Source: Synechococcus sp. WH 8020
GTDB lineage: Bacteria; Cyanobacteriota; Cyanobacteriia; PCC-6307; Cyanobiaceae
DNA: 64,000 bases
Reading direction: 5' to 3'
Assembly: GCF_001040845.1 (NCBI RefSeq)
Contig: NZ_CP011941.1
Coordinates: 1,022,645 to 1,086,644, forward strand
The notes beneath the pieces were generated by a model. The model was not told the origin of the DNA and did no database searches. It saw only the letters and a program-made list of their open reading frames with translations. A program made the translations under genes and the position numbers. Of the stretch, positions 19,345 to 28,633 are shown piece after piece (the first letter of the stretch is position 1; each line of letters opens with the position of its first letter).

Positions 19345-19506
19345 ATGAACAACGCCTTGCCAGACAGGGTCGTCATGGCTGCAATTGCGCTCACACTTGT
19401 TGTGGTGTTCGTTTTGATCTTCAGCTTGAGACCCAATGACAACAACACAGAGCCATTTCTGTGGAAAGAGCAATCCACCCCAAGCGGAAGCTCCTTGGCG
19501 ATTTGA
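19345..19506 (+). CDS. tiny single-span membrane protein, 53 aa
   Basis: The ATG lies 4 nt after the msrA stop codon, with the GAAGGATT at the msrA end serving as ribosome binding site. Residues 9-28 (VVMAAIALTLVVVFVLIFSL) form one transmembrane helix, followed by a polar tail of 25 residues ending GSSLAI. No family is known to me. The tight coupling to msrA and clear membrane span make it likely to be real. Confidence 0.65.
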   Translation: MNNALPDRVVMAAIALTLVVVFVLIFSLRPNDNNTEPFLWKEQSTPSGSSLAI

Positions 19507-19573
19507 TCACAAACAGAGATTTGAATGGGAAAATCAGCTTATTTAGATCAACTAAGGCACCTAAAAAAGGTAC

Positions 19574-19921
19574 GTGAAGCCCTCACCTGACTCACGCCAG
19601 CCCCGTCGGCTGCACCCATTACCTAAGGGGTTGGTGGAGCTCTATGGCTTGATTGCCGTTTTGGTGGTGCTCATTCCTGAGTGGCTTGCGGATGGAACGC
19701 TTGCCTTAAACGAGCGCCCTAGCCGCTCTGCAATGCCGATGACCAGCAGAGCTTGGCGCACCCTGCCTGAGCTCCAGTTAGCTTCAATGACGCTCAGTGA
19801 GTTGCGTCTCCTTGCAAGGGATTTGCGCCTCTGGGGTTACAGCAGCGACCCCCGCGACAAATTGACAAATCGACTGCTGAAACGCTCCACACGGTTGAAC
19901 AAAGCGGGGAATGCGCTGTGA
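19574..19921 (+). CDS. hypothetical membrane protein with SAP-like tail, 115 aa
   Basis: GTG start. A hydrophobic stretch at about residues 19-38 (GLVELYGLIAVLVVLIPEWL) is followed by a linker and a C-terminal helix-extended-helix segment, MTLSELRLLARDLRLWGYSS and then DPRDKLTNRLLKR, which resembles a SAP or Rho-N nucleic-acid-binding fold. The resemblance is by pattern only. It is the last gene before tRNA-Pro on the same strand. Confidence 0.65.
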   Translation: MKPSPDSRQPRRLHPLPKGLVELYGLIAVLVVLIPEWLADGTLALNERPSRSAMPMTSRAWRTLPELQLASMTLSELRLLARDLRLWGYSSDPRDKLTNRLLKRSTRLNKAGNAL

Positions 19922-19932
19922 TAGCTTCCTTC

Positions 19933-20009
<77 letters not shown>

Positions 20010-20030
20010 TTTCAAAAAGCTCAAATCCCT

Positions 20031-20065
20031 ATCAAAAAGCCGGTTCTTAGAACCGGCTTTTTGAT
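20031..20065. terminator. bidirectional intrinsic terminator after tRNA-Pro
   Basis: A perfect 16-bp inverted repeat (ATCAAAAAGCCGGTTC / GAACCGGCTTTTTGAT) with loop TTA gives a GC-rich core with T tracts on both strands. It ends the tRNA transcript and could also stop the minus-strand gene that begins at 20470. Confidence 0.9.
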
Positions 20066-20245
20066 GACCTGCACTATCACTTCAACAGTCTTATCTCTGC
20101 CCAGTCCATTGCATAGTGCGTTGAGATAAAGCCTCGGAAAATAAACAGAATCAAAGACAATTGGCGATCTAGGACACCACTAACGATTCAGTCAGCAGCT
20201 TGGCACGACTGGAATGTCATGTTCCAAGCATGAAGTGCTGCGTCT

Positions 20246-20470
20246 TCACTTCCAAGTTGCTGTGCAGCGATAGGACGTTTCACCACCCATGCCAATCTCA
20301 ATCGACATGCATGACGTACCTATCACTTTTTTTCCTTGTGGAACTTTGGATAAAGCTCTGTTTGTCGCGACCTCCTCATCCATCGCCTGTTCAGTCACTG
20401 ACCCAGCAACGGCAACCCCAGTGGTTCCCAGCACGATGACAGCAGCTGTCAACAAAAGAATGGCTTTCAT
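20246..20470 (-). CDS. small secreted hypothetical protein, 74 aa
   Basis: The start is set at the ATG giving MKAILLLTAAVIVLGTTGVA, a clear signal peptide likely cut after AVAG. The mature part of about 50 residues ends in a paired-Cys segment, GTSCMSIEIGMGG then YRCTATWK, which could form one disulfide in the periplasm or lumen. No function is known. It is alone on its strand between a terminator and another hypothetical gene. Confidence 0.65.
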   Translation of the reverse strand: MKAILLLTAAVIVLGTTGVAVAGSVTEQAMDEEVATNRALSKVPQGKKVIGTSCMSIEIGMGGETSYRCTATWK

Positions 20471-20620
20471 CAGCAAGAGACAAAGAAGATTCACTCCTCT
20501 CTAGCAAAACATTTAGGATTTGCCAAAAGCCGCCATCAATACAAGCCTAAAAAGCCTTGTTCAAAGCAAAATGACGGCGATTAGCCTCAACAAAATCCAA
20601 AAAGAATTAACTGCTTATTG

Positions 20621-21091
20621 TTATTTAGTATCAAACAATTCGCCAGCCATCATCTTATAAAGCTTCAAGGATGCACCTGGACGACGCTTTCGGTTTGGCA
20701 AGCCCTGTCCCGGCAGAAGCTTTTCTGAAGCAAAATTAACCGGAAGAGCAACCTCAACTAGTTTTTGGGATTCTGCGAGCTCTTGAGCAATCGATTCCGC
20801 TGTCGTAAGTTCCCACTTCATCTCACTGGAAGAAGGATCTAGCTCTTTCTTTCTTTCTTCAGATTTACTTGGAGACGCTGGAGCTGAATCAGAGGCTGCG
20901 ATAGATGCCGATGCACGAGCCAAAGGCCGGAGAAGCGCGAACCCAAGCGTCAACACCAGCAAGGAGATCACTGTGCTGGGAAGGCCCAGTGATCGGCCCA
21001 GGAAATTCCAAACAATTCCTGATCCAGCCAGGCCAAACACGCCAATTACCGCAAGCAGCGGACCTATCAATTTAAGAAGTAGCTTTTTCAT
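20621..21091 (-). CDS. membrane-anchored hypothetical with a C-terminal domain shared with the 32.5 kb gene
   Basis: Residues 1-60 hold two hydrophobic segments; a polar, Ser-rich linker follows; residues about 97-156 form a conserved tail starting TTAESIAQELAES and ending RRPGASLKLYKMMAGELF. The tail aligns with the end of the protein at 32527-32991 (TTAEAIAAALAEA ... RRPGRNLKGFRDMASELF), although the N-terminal parts differ. This points to a small unnamed domain, here tethered to the membrane. Function unknown. Confidence 0.7.
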   Translation of the reverse strand: MKKLLLKLIGPLLAVIGVFGLAGSGIVWNFLGRSLGLPSTVISLLVLTLGFALLRPLARASASIAASDSAPASPSKSEERKKELDPSSSEMKWELTTAESIAQELAESQKLVEVALPVNFASEKLLPGQGLPNRKRRPGASLKLYKMMAGELFDTK

Positions 21092-21405
21092 CGGGCCATT
21101 TCGACGAGTTTCAGACCCTCACTGTGGCTTAGATCAACGCTCACAACAAACCTCCTAGGCAATACTTTCAAACAACTCAAGAAAGCAGAGGCAACAACAG
21201 CATCAAGCCTGAAACGCAGAGATCATCAATGACTTCAGCAATGATCGCGTCAGCTGTCACTGCGCCTAATCCCACTCCATTCAACATTCAGGCTAGTAAA
21301 ACATCATTGCCTTTATTCTTTCATTTGATACTGATCTCCTTTTCTTTTGAATAAAAAGAACCGAGCCTGTCTTCGTAGTCTAAATCATCCGGTATCAATA
21401 CTTTC
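21092..21405. other. intergenic, nothing recognised
   Basis: About 310 nt of AT-rich sequence between a minus-strand and a plus-strand gene. It presumably carries the two promoters, but no site stands out. Confidence 0.4.
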
Positions 21406-21648
21406 ATGGACTTAGAGATCGGCAAGCTAAACAGACTCGATCAGATTTCATTCGCCCACCCATGGATTCCAAAGCGTGACTTAATATTAATTCTGCACCA
21501 TACATTCCACAGATTTGCAGATAAATACTCTGGCCAGATATTACAGATGCATTTGGATCGCTGGACCGATATGGCATGCAGCATCTCCGAACACGAAATG
21601 AAAGACTTCATGTCACGCGTGAAAGAATTTGCAGTATTTGAAGACTAA
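21406..21648 (+). CDS. hypothetical protein, 80 aa
   Basis: A soluble protein starting MDLEIGKLNRLDQISFAHPW, with a helix-rich, His- and Met-containing middle (FHRFADKYSGQILQMHLDRW) and an acidic end. No signal peptide, span or known domain is visible. It is alone on its strand in an accessory patch. Confidence rests on protein-like composition only. Confidence 0.45.
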   Translation: MDLEIGKLNRLDQISFAHPWIPKRDLILILHHTFHRFADKYSGQILQMHLDRWTDMACSISEHEMKDFMSRVKEFAVFED

Positions 21649-21742
21649 TGCTATTTCCATTTCCAGAAATTCAATAACAAACAAGACAACAAAGCCCGAT
21701 GAACATGGCACAGCCATGATGGCCAATAACCCCTAGAGGTCA

Positions 21743-22162
21743 TCAGCAGGGATTCCAGCTCGGTGCCTCTGAAGCCTGAACCAAGAGCAATTCGGTAGGT
21801 CGATCACCAATACACCAAGAGCAATGCCCTTGCTGATTGAAAGTTCCTTGATCGCCACCGAAACTGATATCCCCAGGCCCCATTTCCACCACTGTGCCGT
21901 CCATGGTTTTCACTGCCCAATGACCGCGCAGAGTCATGATCCATTGAGGAGCAGGATTTTCATGCCACGCAAACACATCTCCAGGCATCAAGATCAGCGT
22001 GACCAGTTGACTTTCAACCGGGGAGTGACGTGCACACCATATTGGCGCAGCACCTTGAGCAAAAACAGATTGCTGGTGATTATTCAACGCATGAAGTGAC
22101 TGAGAGCTGGTTCCCTTTTCATTGACCCAGAGACGCCAGTACTTAATTATTGGTGATTGCAT
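21743..22162 (-). CDS. cupin-like protein, 139 aa
   Basis: The central half (residues about 50-125) has the cupin layout: MPGDVFAWHENPAPQWIMTL, then GTVVEMGPGDISFGGDQ and a later His-containing strand NQQGHCSW. Metal-binding residues are incomplete relative to the classic two-His, one-Glu motif, so it may bind a ligand without catalysis. No partner is suggested by the neighbours, an unrelated hypothetical and the M16 pair. Confidence 0.7.
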   Translation of the reverse strand: MQSPIIKYWRLWVNEKGTSSQSLHALNNHQQSVFAQGAAPIWCARHSPVESQLVTLILMPGDVFAWHENPAPQWIMTLRGHWAVKTMDGTVVEMGPGDISFGGDQGTFNQQGHCSWCIGDRPTELLLVQASEAPSWNPC

Positions 22163-22303
22163 TGTTTAACAAAGACAGTCCTATTTTATCGTTAATAGCA
22201 TAGAACGAAATCCCTACAATCAATACACTCAAAAGGCTACCGATGTGCCTTCAATTCAAGGAATGACAATCTGATTTTAAGGCAACTGAAGCCTTCCAGA
22301 CAT

Positions 22304-23566
22304 TCAACGTTGACCAAGTGCTTGTTGCCATCGATCAGCCAAGGATTCAATCGCAGATTGTGGTCCAGAAAGACTGAGAAGAGGATTGGCAAGATGGCGG
22401 GATGCTGCCAAACGCAAAGCAGTGCCATCAAGGGTCTCTAAAGCCTCCATGCAGTCATGGTCATGCTTATCGGGAAGGCCAAGGCCTCGGAGCTGAGCAC
22501 GACGTTCAGCTCTCTGACCGGTTGTTTGAGAGGCATGGGCCAACTGACCACGTAATTTGGCCCGCGCCAGATTGAGGTCTGTGCTCACAAGGGTGTGTTC
22601 CATCAGTTCCTGCCAACTCATCATCAGCAGGTCCAAGCTCGTTAAGGCCTTGTCGACCGCGGTTGAAGCATGCAAAACAAAAGGTGAGGCTTTGGCTCTT
22701 GCTGGATGGTGCACGCCGACGTCATAGGCCACGCCGTGGTCTTCGCGAAGCCGGCGAAAAAGCAAGCTGGACATACCGGTACCCAAATGGGTTTGCAGCA
22801 AACGAAGCGCAAGATCGTCTGGGTGTCCGTGAGGGAGTGTTGGCTGACCGAGCATCAGCACAACCTGCTCGGTGGACTGCGGGTGGAGGTGAACGGTTTG
22901 TTCCGCGCTCAGTGATGCTCGGTTACTCGATTCTTTGACGTCCAGATCCGATTCAGCGGATTGGGGTTGAGGACAAATTCCGTCTGCTTGAAGCTGGTCC
23001 AACAATCCCTCTGGAATCGAACCCGACAACGCCAAAATCGCTGGTTCAGAACTGAGCGATGTGGCAATCGGCCGTAGAGACTCTGCATTGAGTTTCTCCA
23101 ACTCACTCGAAACTCCCAGGGGGTCATGGCCATAGGGGCCCGCGCCATAGGCCAGTTGGCGCCAGCCATCAAAGGCCAGATGGAAGGGATCTTCTCGCTG
23201 ACGCTGCAAGGCCTGAAGACTCAACTCCCGCTCCAGGTTCACCTGATCGGCTTGCAGATGCGGTTCATGAACCATCGAGCCCAAGAGGGGAAGCAATTGG
23301 GGACTATCGAGATCCCGGCATTTCATGCTGATCAGCAAGCCATCCTCATTGGTGTCGCAGCGAAGGCCTGCACCACAACCCTCCACGAGATCAGCCATTT
23401 GGATGGCATCGAGGGAGCCACAGCCGCGAGTCATCACGGATGCCAACAGTTGATGAGCTCCCCTCTGACCGATCGGATCAGCAGAGCTTCCACAACCGAT
23501 CCACATTTTGGCGGCCAACACCCCGGGGGTCTGAACAGGATCCAGCACCAAATCTGTCGTGCTCAC
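22304..23566 (-). CDS. M16 family peptidase-like protein, non-catalytic subunit
   Basis: A pitrilysin/processing-peptidase fold protein of 420 residues. It lacks the HxxEH zinc motif at the position where the upstream partner has it (here AHQLLASVMTRGCG), so it is likely the inactive partner of a heterodimer. The C-terminal half keeps LALRLLQTHLGTGMSSLLFRRLRE, a hallmark of the second M16 domain. Its start overlaps the stop of the active subunit by 4 nt (ATGA), consistent with coupled synthesis. Role probably in periplasmic or lumenal peptide turnover. Confidence 0.88.
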   Translation of the reverse strand: MSTTDLVLDPVQTPGVLAAKMWIGCGSSADPIGQRGAHQLLASVMTRGCGSLDAIQMADLVEGCGAGLRCDTNEDGLLISMKCRDLDSPQLLPLLGSMVHEPHLQADQVNLERELSLQALQRQREDPFHLAFDGWRQLAYGAGPYGHDPLGVSSELEKLNAESLRPIATSLSSEPAILALSGSIPEGLLDQLQADGICPQPQSAESDLDVKESSNRASLSAEQTVHLHPQSTEQVVLMLGQPTLPHGHPDDLALRLLQTHLGTGMSSLLFRRLREDHGVAYDVGVHHPARAKASPFVLHASTAVDKALTSLDLLMMSWQELMEHTLVSTDLNLARAKLRGQLAHASQTTGQRAERRAQLRGLGLPDKHDHDCMEALETLDGTALRLAASRHLANPLLSLSGPQSAIESLADRWQQALGQR

Positions 23567-24885
23567 TCCGAGTCCTCGGGTAAGGCCAAAAGGGTGAACG
23601 CTTGATCCGGTTGCAAACGAGGCAGAAGGGACTCTTGCAAGCGCTCAACCGTCCAAGTCTGCAGATGACTGAGCGGAGATAACAACGTTTGGGTTCGGCC
23701 CCATAGGGATTGGGATCCAGCAATTGCAGCCACTGATCCTGGGGCTTCCAAGCTGAATCGAAGGCCATTCCCCACCAATTGCTGTGCTCGATGCAGTTCG
23801 TCATCGGCGATGGCATCCACCGTGGCCCGTTTCAATTCCTCCGCGATCACGGCTTCAACCTGATCAATCTGGTCTTCAGGACAACAGGCCTCCAACATCA
23901 CCACGCTTCCCTGTTCCATCACAGTGACGTCCATATCAATGGATTCCACGATTTGTAGGTCTTCCCTCAAGCGTTGCACCAAACGACTACGCCTCCCCTC
24001 CGCCAGCAGGGTGGTCGCGAGGTCGGCACCCATCACGTTGTCTTGGTCGTTGGCTGCAGCCATCGGCCATGCCATCAGCAACCGCGCTGCCTCCAGACGA
24101 GGGAAGCGAAGGGCTTGCCGGCCGCTTTGAAACGCGAGCGAACTGGAAGCGGATGCGGATTCGTCGCCAAGATCAAGGTTGCCTTCGAGTTCGGTGAGAC
24201 GGCTGGAGTGAATCTGCTCCAAGACGCTCGATGTCACAGCTCCACTGATGGCCAAACAACAGTTGGGGCCGCGATACCTCCTGTTGTGAAATTGGCGCAT
24301 TCCCTCTGGAGTGCTATCGATCAAACTCTGTTCCCATCCGAGGATTGGACGGCCGTATGGGTGTTCTCCAAACCCCTTAGACAACAGAGATTGGAAAACT
24401 TGTTCATCCGGTTGATCTCGGTACTGGGCAATTTCTTCCAGGACCACATCCCTCTCCATGCCATAAGCGTCCTCTCTCAACGCTGGATTGAGCACAAGGT
24501 CAAGCAACAGGTCAAGGGCGTTCTGAGCGCAGTTGGAAGGCACCAAGACGTGAAAATGCACATCATCAAAACCGGTTGCCGCATTACTGCTGCCACCGAG
24601 GGCTTCAATCCGACGATCAAATTCTCCGGCCTGAAGAGTGTCGCTGCCCTTAAACACCATGTGCTCTAAAAAGTGGGCAAGGCCTTCTTCCCCATGACCT
24701 TCCCAGGTGCTTCCTCCTCGACACCAGAAATCAAGACAAGTGAGGGCTGCATCTGGCATCTCTGCGCAAACGGTGCGGCAACCGTTGTTCAAGAGCTGAT
24801 GCTGTAGCCCAGGGCCGGAGGCGATCTCGTTCAGGGTCCCGTGACTTCGACCTCTACAGACACTCCGGGCTGACCTGATAACCAT
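23563..24885 (-). CDS. M16 family zinc peptidase, catalytic subunit
   Basis: The zinc motif HFLEHMVFKG lies at residues 71-80 (His71, Glu74, His75), and the third ligand is in VVLEEIAQYRDQPDE near residue 150. The later RSRLVQRLREDLQ is the C-terminal domain hallmark. The start is the ATG giving MVIRSARS; a TTG five codons earlier is less likely. 440 residues. Together with the following inactive paralogue it forms the two-gene M16 pair known in cyanobacteria. Confidence 0.93.
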   Translation of the reverse strand: MVIRSARSVCRGRSHGTLNEIASGPGLQHQLLNNGCRTVCAEMPDAALTCLDFWCRGGSTWEGHGEEGLAHFLEHMVFKGSDTLQAGEFDRRIEALGGSSNAATGFDDVHFHVLVPSNCAQNALDLLLDLVLNPALREDAYGMERDVVLEEIAQYRDQPDEQVFQSLLSKGFGEHPYGRPILGWEQSLIDSTPEGMRQFHNRRYRGPNCCLAISGAVTSSVLEQIHSSRLTELEGNLDLGDESASASSSLAFQSGRQALRFPRLEAARLLMAWPMAAANDQDNVMGADLATTLLAEGRRSRLVQRLREDLQIVESIDMDVTVMEQGSVVMLEACCPEDQIDQVEAVIAEELKRATVDAIADDELHRAQQLVGNGLRFSLEAPGSVAAIAGSQSLWGRTQTLLSPLSHLQTWTVERLQESLLPRLQPDQAFTLLALPEDSE

Positions 24886-25353
24886 TGAAGAACGACTCAA
24901 CGAGTGCCGACCAGCTGTAAGTGCTTATCAGTCTTATAGAGACCAGTTTGACGATGAAAGGAACAAAGCGCTGTCCTGAGGAGGGAAAATCTGACAACTC
25001 CTGGACACGCGGATCGAACAGGGCGATCGGATCGAGCTGGAAGGATGAACACGACCATGTCGATGGGACACCGCCTGGGAGAAGCACCACGACCTGGCGT
25101 TGGCCACTAGCACCATGACGGGAGGCTTGCACTTTGACCAGCAAGATCTGAGGTGCACAGGACTACGGTTCAGGGAATTAGACGGAAAGACCTCAACGCG
25201 CAGATCTTTAGAACAAAACCTGACGAACCAAAAGATCAATTATCACGAGACGATAGAAACACTTAAGCCATGATCTTCAGACGCACCTGACATCAAATCT
25301 ATAACCAAATCATTGCCAAGCTCAATACAATCATCGTGCTCAAAAAAGCTTAG
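24886..25353. other. intergenic, possible remnant DNA
   Basis: Between the M16 pair and the Nif11-like frame no gene is convincing. Minus-strand frames of about 100 codons exist but have unlikely composition. It presumably carries the promoter for the M16 operon. Confidence 0.35.
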
Positions 25354-25620
25354 CCTTGCACCTTCTACCACGCTGCCAAGCAACGCAAGCAGGCGATAGC
25401 ATTTCTTAAAAGAGTAAGCAGTGACCACAAGTTGCGTGACGAAATCAGCACTGAAAACAATAATGAAGAGCTCGTGAGTATTGCGGAAGAGGCAGGGTTT
25501 CATCCGTCTAGCGAGGATATTTGGCTGTACGAAGACCGCAACTTCAAAAGAAAGGCTGCGCTTCGTGGATGTTATTTTCTCAACTTTGGATCTAAACACG
25601 TCTTTGCTTGCAGCTCATGA
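25354..25620 (+). pseudogene. decayed Nif11-like leader peptide gene
   Basis: The open frame reads KQAIAFLKRVSSDHKLRDEI, then an acidic spacer, then ELVSIAEEAGFHPSSEDIW. This matches the Nif11 leader pattern (AFLEKVKSD..L...L, then IAKEAGF..S.EDL). No ATG or GTG lies in frame upstream of the motif; only a TTG inside it (25432) is available, so the gene appears to have lost its start. The tail after EDIW lacks the usual double-Gly cleavage site and ends GSKHVFACSS. Nif11 leaders direct modified peptides in cyanobacteria. No maturation enzyme is nearby. Confidence 0.5.
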
Positions 25621-25802
25621 TTGTGCTCAGATAGTAATGAATAAAAAATCTCAGCACTCCCCAGGCCGCAGACTCTCCGTATTGACTCCGACATCGATGA
25701 ACCCCCTGGAACGACATCTGTCGAAAAGGCGTTGACGCACCTCAGAGTGAAACAATTACTGCAAAAAAAATTTTCCGTGCAACTATCTGACGTACTATTT
25801 AC

Positions 25803-26297
25803 TCAAAAATTAATCATATGATCTTCTGAACCCCCAATCGCGAAGCTTCTTCTTCCCAGCTCATACATCTCTTGATGAATGCCAGAAGACTCTCTCTGAA
25901 ACCAATCAACATATTTAGGTGCTTCAACTTTTTTCACTCCTAAGTCATAGAGGATGTATTCAAGGGTTATGAAGTCTCCGCCTTCTGTTCTATATCCCAG
26001 CTCTAGCAAAACCCTTCCGTTGTCGACTGGAAGACTAATCTCCGCGTTGCTCCTAGCCGTTGTCGTTTCAATGGTCAAAGAAGCATTTGTTCCGTCGCCC
26101 GATACATCTCTGACCCTTAGAAATAGAGCAGAGTTAAAATTACTATCTATGAGCATTTTTGTACCTTTCCTGATTTTCCAATTGCATTTGATTACTCCAG
26201 AATGAAGATTACAAACAAAACTAGACGGGTCTTCATCACTGCTCTTGACAAAATAATTCTTTAGCAATAAACCGAGCCAAGAAAGGAAACGCTTCAT
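25803..26297 (-). CDS. DUF4912-like protein, 164 aa
   Basis: After a short hydrophobic N-terminus (MKRFLSWLGLLLKNYF), residues 55-120 resemble DUF4912: LFLRVRDVSGDGTNASLTIE, then a strand pair LPVDNGRVLLELGYRTEGG, then FITLEYIL. DUF4912 is a beta-sandwich of unknown role seen in cyanobacteria. The C-terminal 45 residues are polar and ungrouped. It stands alone in an accessory patch with low coding density. The family call is by pattern and moderate in certainty. Confidence 0.6.
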   Translation of the reverse strand: MKRFLSWLGLLLKNYFVKSSDEDPSSFVCNLHSGVIKCNWKIRKGTKMLIDSNFNSALFLRVRDVSGDGTNASLTIETTTARSNAEISLPVDNGRVLLELGYRTEGGDFITLEYILYDLGVKKVEAPKYVDWFQRESSGIHQEMYELGRRSFAIGGSEDHMINF

Positions 26298-26993
26298 GCC
26301 AAAAAAATTACTCGTACATCTTTAAGAGACCTCAGGAGATCATGGCTTGAAACTTCTAATGTCTTAACGACTGTATAAGAAGATACACTTATGCATTAGC
26401 AATTGCAAGGCAAAACCCCTCAAAGACCTTTTTGGCATTTTTTAATCTTACAATGGCGAGCAAAGCATGGATCAAAAAAACAATTTAATTGTGATCGATT
26501 TTATTAACTTTAATGTCCGCTCATTGCTGAGTCAGGAGATGAACAGCAAGCAAAAACGAACCAACACCGATCCTTCTAGATAACAGATAGAAAAGACCAC
26601 ATCTATAGAACGGCGCAAGTGCTTCCTCCCTCTTCAAGGATTTTCAAAATCAAAGGTCTAGCGCTTTTTGGACAGCTCCATCGGCGTCTCTCAATGCGCA
26701 AAAGCAGGCCAGCAGAGACCACCTAAACAGCACTCAGGCCAAAGGAAAGTCGTGCATCGAGACCAAGCCATTGGAGAATCTTTCTGAGGTGCGTCATCAA
26801 GGCTTTACGACTCTTGGCTCTGGATCTGTCCAAGCAACACCCTCAAGTAGCCTTACCTATCCAACAGATGGCCCTTAGCCACTGACAATTCACTGACACA
26901 ACAGTGACAAAGGGTTGAGCAAACCCCAGTCATAGCCTTGATCAGTTGATCAGTCAGGGGTAGTCCCACTCTGTGCTGTCCCTCGCTGGACTG
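26298..26993. other. upstream region of pcyA, no convincing gene
   Basis: A 38-codon plus-strand frame starts at ATG 26467 (MDQKNNLIVIDFINFNVRSL and on), but it lacks a good ribosome binding site and homologue cues, so it is not called. The 3' part, with several TTGATCAG-like repeats near 26938-26955, presumably holds the pcyA promoter. Confidence 0.4.
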
Positions 26994-27731
26994 ATGTCCC
27001 AATCCACCAACGGTCTTGAACTGCATCCGCTGGTGACCTCCCTAGCGGAGCAAATTCGCACATGTCGGACAGCCCTCCCTGAACTTTCTCCTTTGGCTGT
27101 CGATCCTGCATTGGAGGCAATCAGCGGCATGCTCGATGGTGAAACACTCTTCATTCGCAACGAGCTGCATCAATGCCTTGGACTGCGCAAATTACATCTC
27201 GAAATTGCCCGACTGGGTATGGGACTGCAGATCCTTCACTGCGTCTTTTTCCCAGACCCCAGATTCGACTTACCCGTATTTGGTGCCGATATTGTTGCCA
27301 GTAAAGCAGGAATTTCGGCGGCGATCGTTGATCTTTCACCCGTATGCGATGCATTGCCCGATGCGGTAAGTCAACCGCTCAGTACTCTGCAATTGCCGCC
27401 GTTTCAGCAGGTACGAGACCTACCCGCTTGGGGAACCATTTTTTCCCCTTATGTGAAATTCATTCGACCCGTCGATGAACAAGAGGAGACCTGGTTCGTT
27501 GATCTTGTCGCTGACTACCTCAACATCCTCCGCCAGGCGATTCTGGCAACGGCTCCCGATGCTCTTGATGAACTCCCTACGATCAGACGTCATCAAGGTC
27601 AACTCTCCTATTGCCGGCAACAGAAACGCAACGACAAGACCCGACGCGTCCTAGAGAAAGCTTTCGGAAGCGCTTGGGCCGATCGCTACATCGAGGAGAT
27701 GCTCTTCGACGATCCTCCAGCTCTTCGATGA
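26994..27731 (+). CDS. pcyA: phycocyanobilin:ferredoxin oxidoreductase
   Basis: PcyA reduces biliverdin to phycocyanobilin, the phycobilisome chromophore, using four electrons from ferredoxin. The active site segment [20 protein letters not shown] carries the conserved Glu57 and His68, and VFGADIV carries Asp99. The start is the ATG giving MSQSTNG; a GTG seven codons earlier is in frame but unlikely. 245 residues, usual length. Its stop overlaps the devB start (ATGA), a strong sign of one transcript. Confidence 0.95.
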   Translation: MSQSTNGLELHPLVTSLAEQIRTCRTALPELSPLAVDPALEAISGMLDGETLFIRNELHQCLGLRKLHLEIARLGMGLQILHCVFFPDPRFDLPVFGADIVASKAGISAAIVDLSPVCDALPDAVSQPLSTLQLPPFQQVRDLPAWGTIFSPYVKFIRPVDEQEETWFVDLVADYLNILRQAILATAPDALDELPTIRRHQGQLSYCRQQKRNDKTRRVLEKAFGSAWADRYIEEMLFDDPPALR

Positions 27732-28633
27732 GGCGACTACCTCGTTGGGTCATGGTTGGGGTGCTTGGAGCTGCCGTAGTCGGTGCGGGTGTCTGGATCA
27801 CACGCCGTCCAACACCGGATGCCCCACCTGCTGCCGCAGTTCCAAAAGTCCGTGCTCCCGAGGCGGTTGCGGCCCTAGGCCAACTCAAACCAGCTGGCGA
27901 GGTACGTCGATTGGCGGCTCCAGTGAGTGGGTTTGGCGGTACGCCTCGCATTTCCGCCCTACTGGTGAAAGATGGGGACCAGATTCGCAAGGGCCAGCCC
28001 TTGGCAATCTTTGACAGCCGACCCCAAATCGAAGCCGAAATCGCTGAAGTTGACGTGAAAATTCAATCGGCTGCCATCGAAGTCGAGCTGCAACAGCGGG
28101 AGGTGTCCCGCTATGCAGCCGCGGCCAAGGTAGGAGCTGCTGCGATGGTGGCCTATGAGGAAAAACAGGATGAACTTCGACGCTTCCAACGGGAAGGCGT
28201 GGAGCTGATCGCAAAGCGACGAAGCCTCGAAACCGACCTTGCTGAAAGCGAATTGGTGTCTCCCATTGATGGCGTGGTGCTCAAAATTCACAGCCGCGTT
28301 GGGGAACGTCCTGGCAGCGACGGTGTGATGGAAGTGGGAGCCAGCCAAGCCATGGAGGCCCTGGTTGAGGTGTACGAATCGGACATCAATCGAATTTCAT
28401 TGGGTCAGGCCGTCACCTTGACCAGTGAAAATGGCGGATTCAAAGGAACACTCGAGGGCCGCGTCGAGCGAATCACACCGCAGGTGAGACAGCGAAAGGT
28501 TCTTTCAACCGATCCAACCGGTGATGCAGATGCACGGGTCATTGAGGTGGATGTGGTTCTTTCCCCGGAGTCGGCTCAGCGTGTGACGCAACTTTCTGGT
28601 TTGAAAGTGATTGCCCGCTTCAAGACCCCATGA
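27728..28633 (+). CDS. devB: DevB-like membrane fusion protein
   Basis: HlyD-family adaptor of an efflux system. One N-terminal transmembrane helix ([17 protein letters not shown]) is followed by a biotinyl-lipoyl-like hairpin ([20 protein letters not shown]), a coiled-coil region (about residues 115-185), and a second barrel half ([19 protein letters not shown]). The ATG overlaps the pcyA stop; longer readings would cover pcyA. Together with devC and devA it would form a DevBCA exporter. In filamentous relatives such pumps export glycolipids; here the cargo is unknown. Confidence 0.92.
   Translation: MRRLPRWVMVGVLGAAVVGAGVWITRRPTPDAPPAAAVPKVRAPEAVAALGQLKPAGEVRRLAAPVSGFGGTPRISALLVKDGDQIRKGQPLAIFDSRPQIEAEIAEVDVKIQSAAIEVELQQREVSRYAAAAKVGAAAMVAYEEKQDELRRFQREGVELIAKRRSLETDLAESELVSPIDGVVLKIHSRVGERPGSDGVMEVGASQAMEALVEVYESDINRISLGQAVTLTSENGGFKGTLEGRVERITPQVRQRKVLSTDPTGDADARVIEVDVVLSPESAQRVTQLSGLKVIARFKTP

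Noticed and set aside
25243-25599. 118-codon minus-strand frame
   Set aside because: It is antisense to the Nif11-like frame, which matches a known leader pattern.
26467-26583. 38-codon plus-strand frame upstream of pcyA
   Set aside because: No ribosome binding site or family cue; AT-rich composition makes chance likely.
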